From Campylobacteraceae bacterium (GTDB lineage: Bacteria; Campylobacterota; Campylobacteria; Campylobacterales; Sulfurovaceae), in the NCBI GenBank assembly GCA_027065045.1, contig JAMOOX010000132.1, positions 1 to 32,220 on the forward strand: a DNA stretch of 32,220 nucleotides. The letters are read 5' to 3'. The notes beneath the pieces were generated by a model that saw only the letters and a list, made by a program, of their open reading frames with translations, made no database searches and was not told where the DNA came from. Made by a program: the position numbers and the translations under genes. Below, one piece after another: positions 32,124 through 32,220 of this stretch; position 1 is the stretch's first letter, and each line of letters opens with the position of its first letter.

Positions 32124-32220
32124 ATGAGATTTTTAAATATGAAAACAGATTACGCCTTTAAAAAAGTATTCGGAAGTGAAAATAGCAAAGATATACTAAA
32201 AAGCTTTTTAAACTCAACCC
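32124..32220 (+). CDS. Rpn-type PD-(D/E)XK nuclease/putative transposase, start only
   Basis: The 32 visible residues begin MRFLNMKTDYAFKKVFGSEN and go on SKDILKSFLNST. The pattern 'TDYAFKKVFG..ENKDILKSFLNS' is the typical start of Rpn recombination-promoting nucleases. The gene runs off the right edge. A C-terminal remnant of the same kind lies at 11255-11398. Confidence 0.88.
   Translation, partial: MRFLNMKTDYAFKKVFGSENSKDILKSFLNST

Noticed and set aside
28374-32220. Prophage or integrative element
   Set aside because: No integrase, tRNA attachment site, structural phage genes or long direct repeats are visible; only small accessory modules are seen.
1-32220. tRNA or rRNA genes
   Set aside because: I saw no cloverleaf with the conserved T-arm pattern and no rRNA-like stretch in any intergenic region, though a covariance search was not possible.

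Overview
This AT-rich window spans a chromosomal replication origin of a Campylobacterota (epsilonproteobacterial) organism, probably close to Sulfurovum or Sulfurimonas. The group assignment rests on four things: a ruvC-dnaA-dnaN origin with TTCAC-core DnaA boxes, a ccoNOQP cbb3 oxidase operon followed by a DUF4006 gene, a futalosine-pathway MqnA of the Campylobacter type, and a porin with strongly biased codons. The species is not resolved.

Layout. Left of the origin, on the minus strand, run dnaA, dnaN, pyrG, recJ, an RluA-family pseudouridine synthase, a DUF6172 gene and a cut-off DUF3782-like gene. They are packed with gaps of zero to a few bases. The origin has two parts: a box cluster between dnaA and ruvC (7231-7363) and a second region between dnaA and dnaN (5740-5895). 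The second region carries TAG trinucleotide repeats (DnaA-trio) next to DnaA boxes. To the right on the plus strand are ruvC and a TagD-like cytidylyltransferase, then mqnA (minus) and a highly expressed porin. Next come a decayed toxin-antitoxin locus and a nuclease relic, rimO-tilS, ccoS (minus), uppP, an RDD protein and a lone GspF (minus), and an Rrf2 regulator. The respiratory block ccoNOQP is followed by DUF4006, a 33-residue micro-protein, an unknown membrane-anchored protein and a FixH-like protein. After it come gpmI, a Deg-type protease (minus), a hemerythrin-PAS DUF438 protein, folE and an HI0933-type flavoprotein. The right end is accessory: an XRE regulator divergent from a membrane protein, a VapBC-like pair, bioF, a shortened Fic protein and the start of an Rpn-type nuclease.

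How they fit together. Origin genes and most flanking genes point away from the origin, as expected for co-directional replication and transcription. ccoNOQP, FixH and CcoS supply and assemble the high-affinity terminal oxidase, and MqnA supplies menaquinone upstream of it. Intergenic spaces carry at least two families of short hairpin repeats, some arranged as inverted doublets.

Most notable observations: two genes (tilS and the HI0933-type flavoprotein) have no ATG, GTG or TTG start upstream of their essential N-terminal motifs and appear to start at ATT; the origin has a DnaA-trio and two perfect palindromes; a MazF toxin is reduced to its two ends beside an intact antitoxin; a Fic protein lacks the segment between its inhibitory and catalytic motifs; and the hairpin repeats have different but still paired arms. 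I did not find a clearly new multi-gene defence or metabolic system. The closest candidates for uncharacterised function are the three unknown small genes at the end of the cco operon and the XRE/membrane-protein divergent pair.
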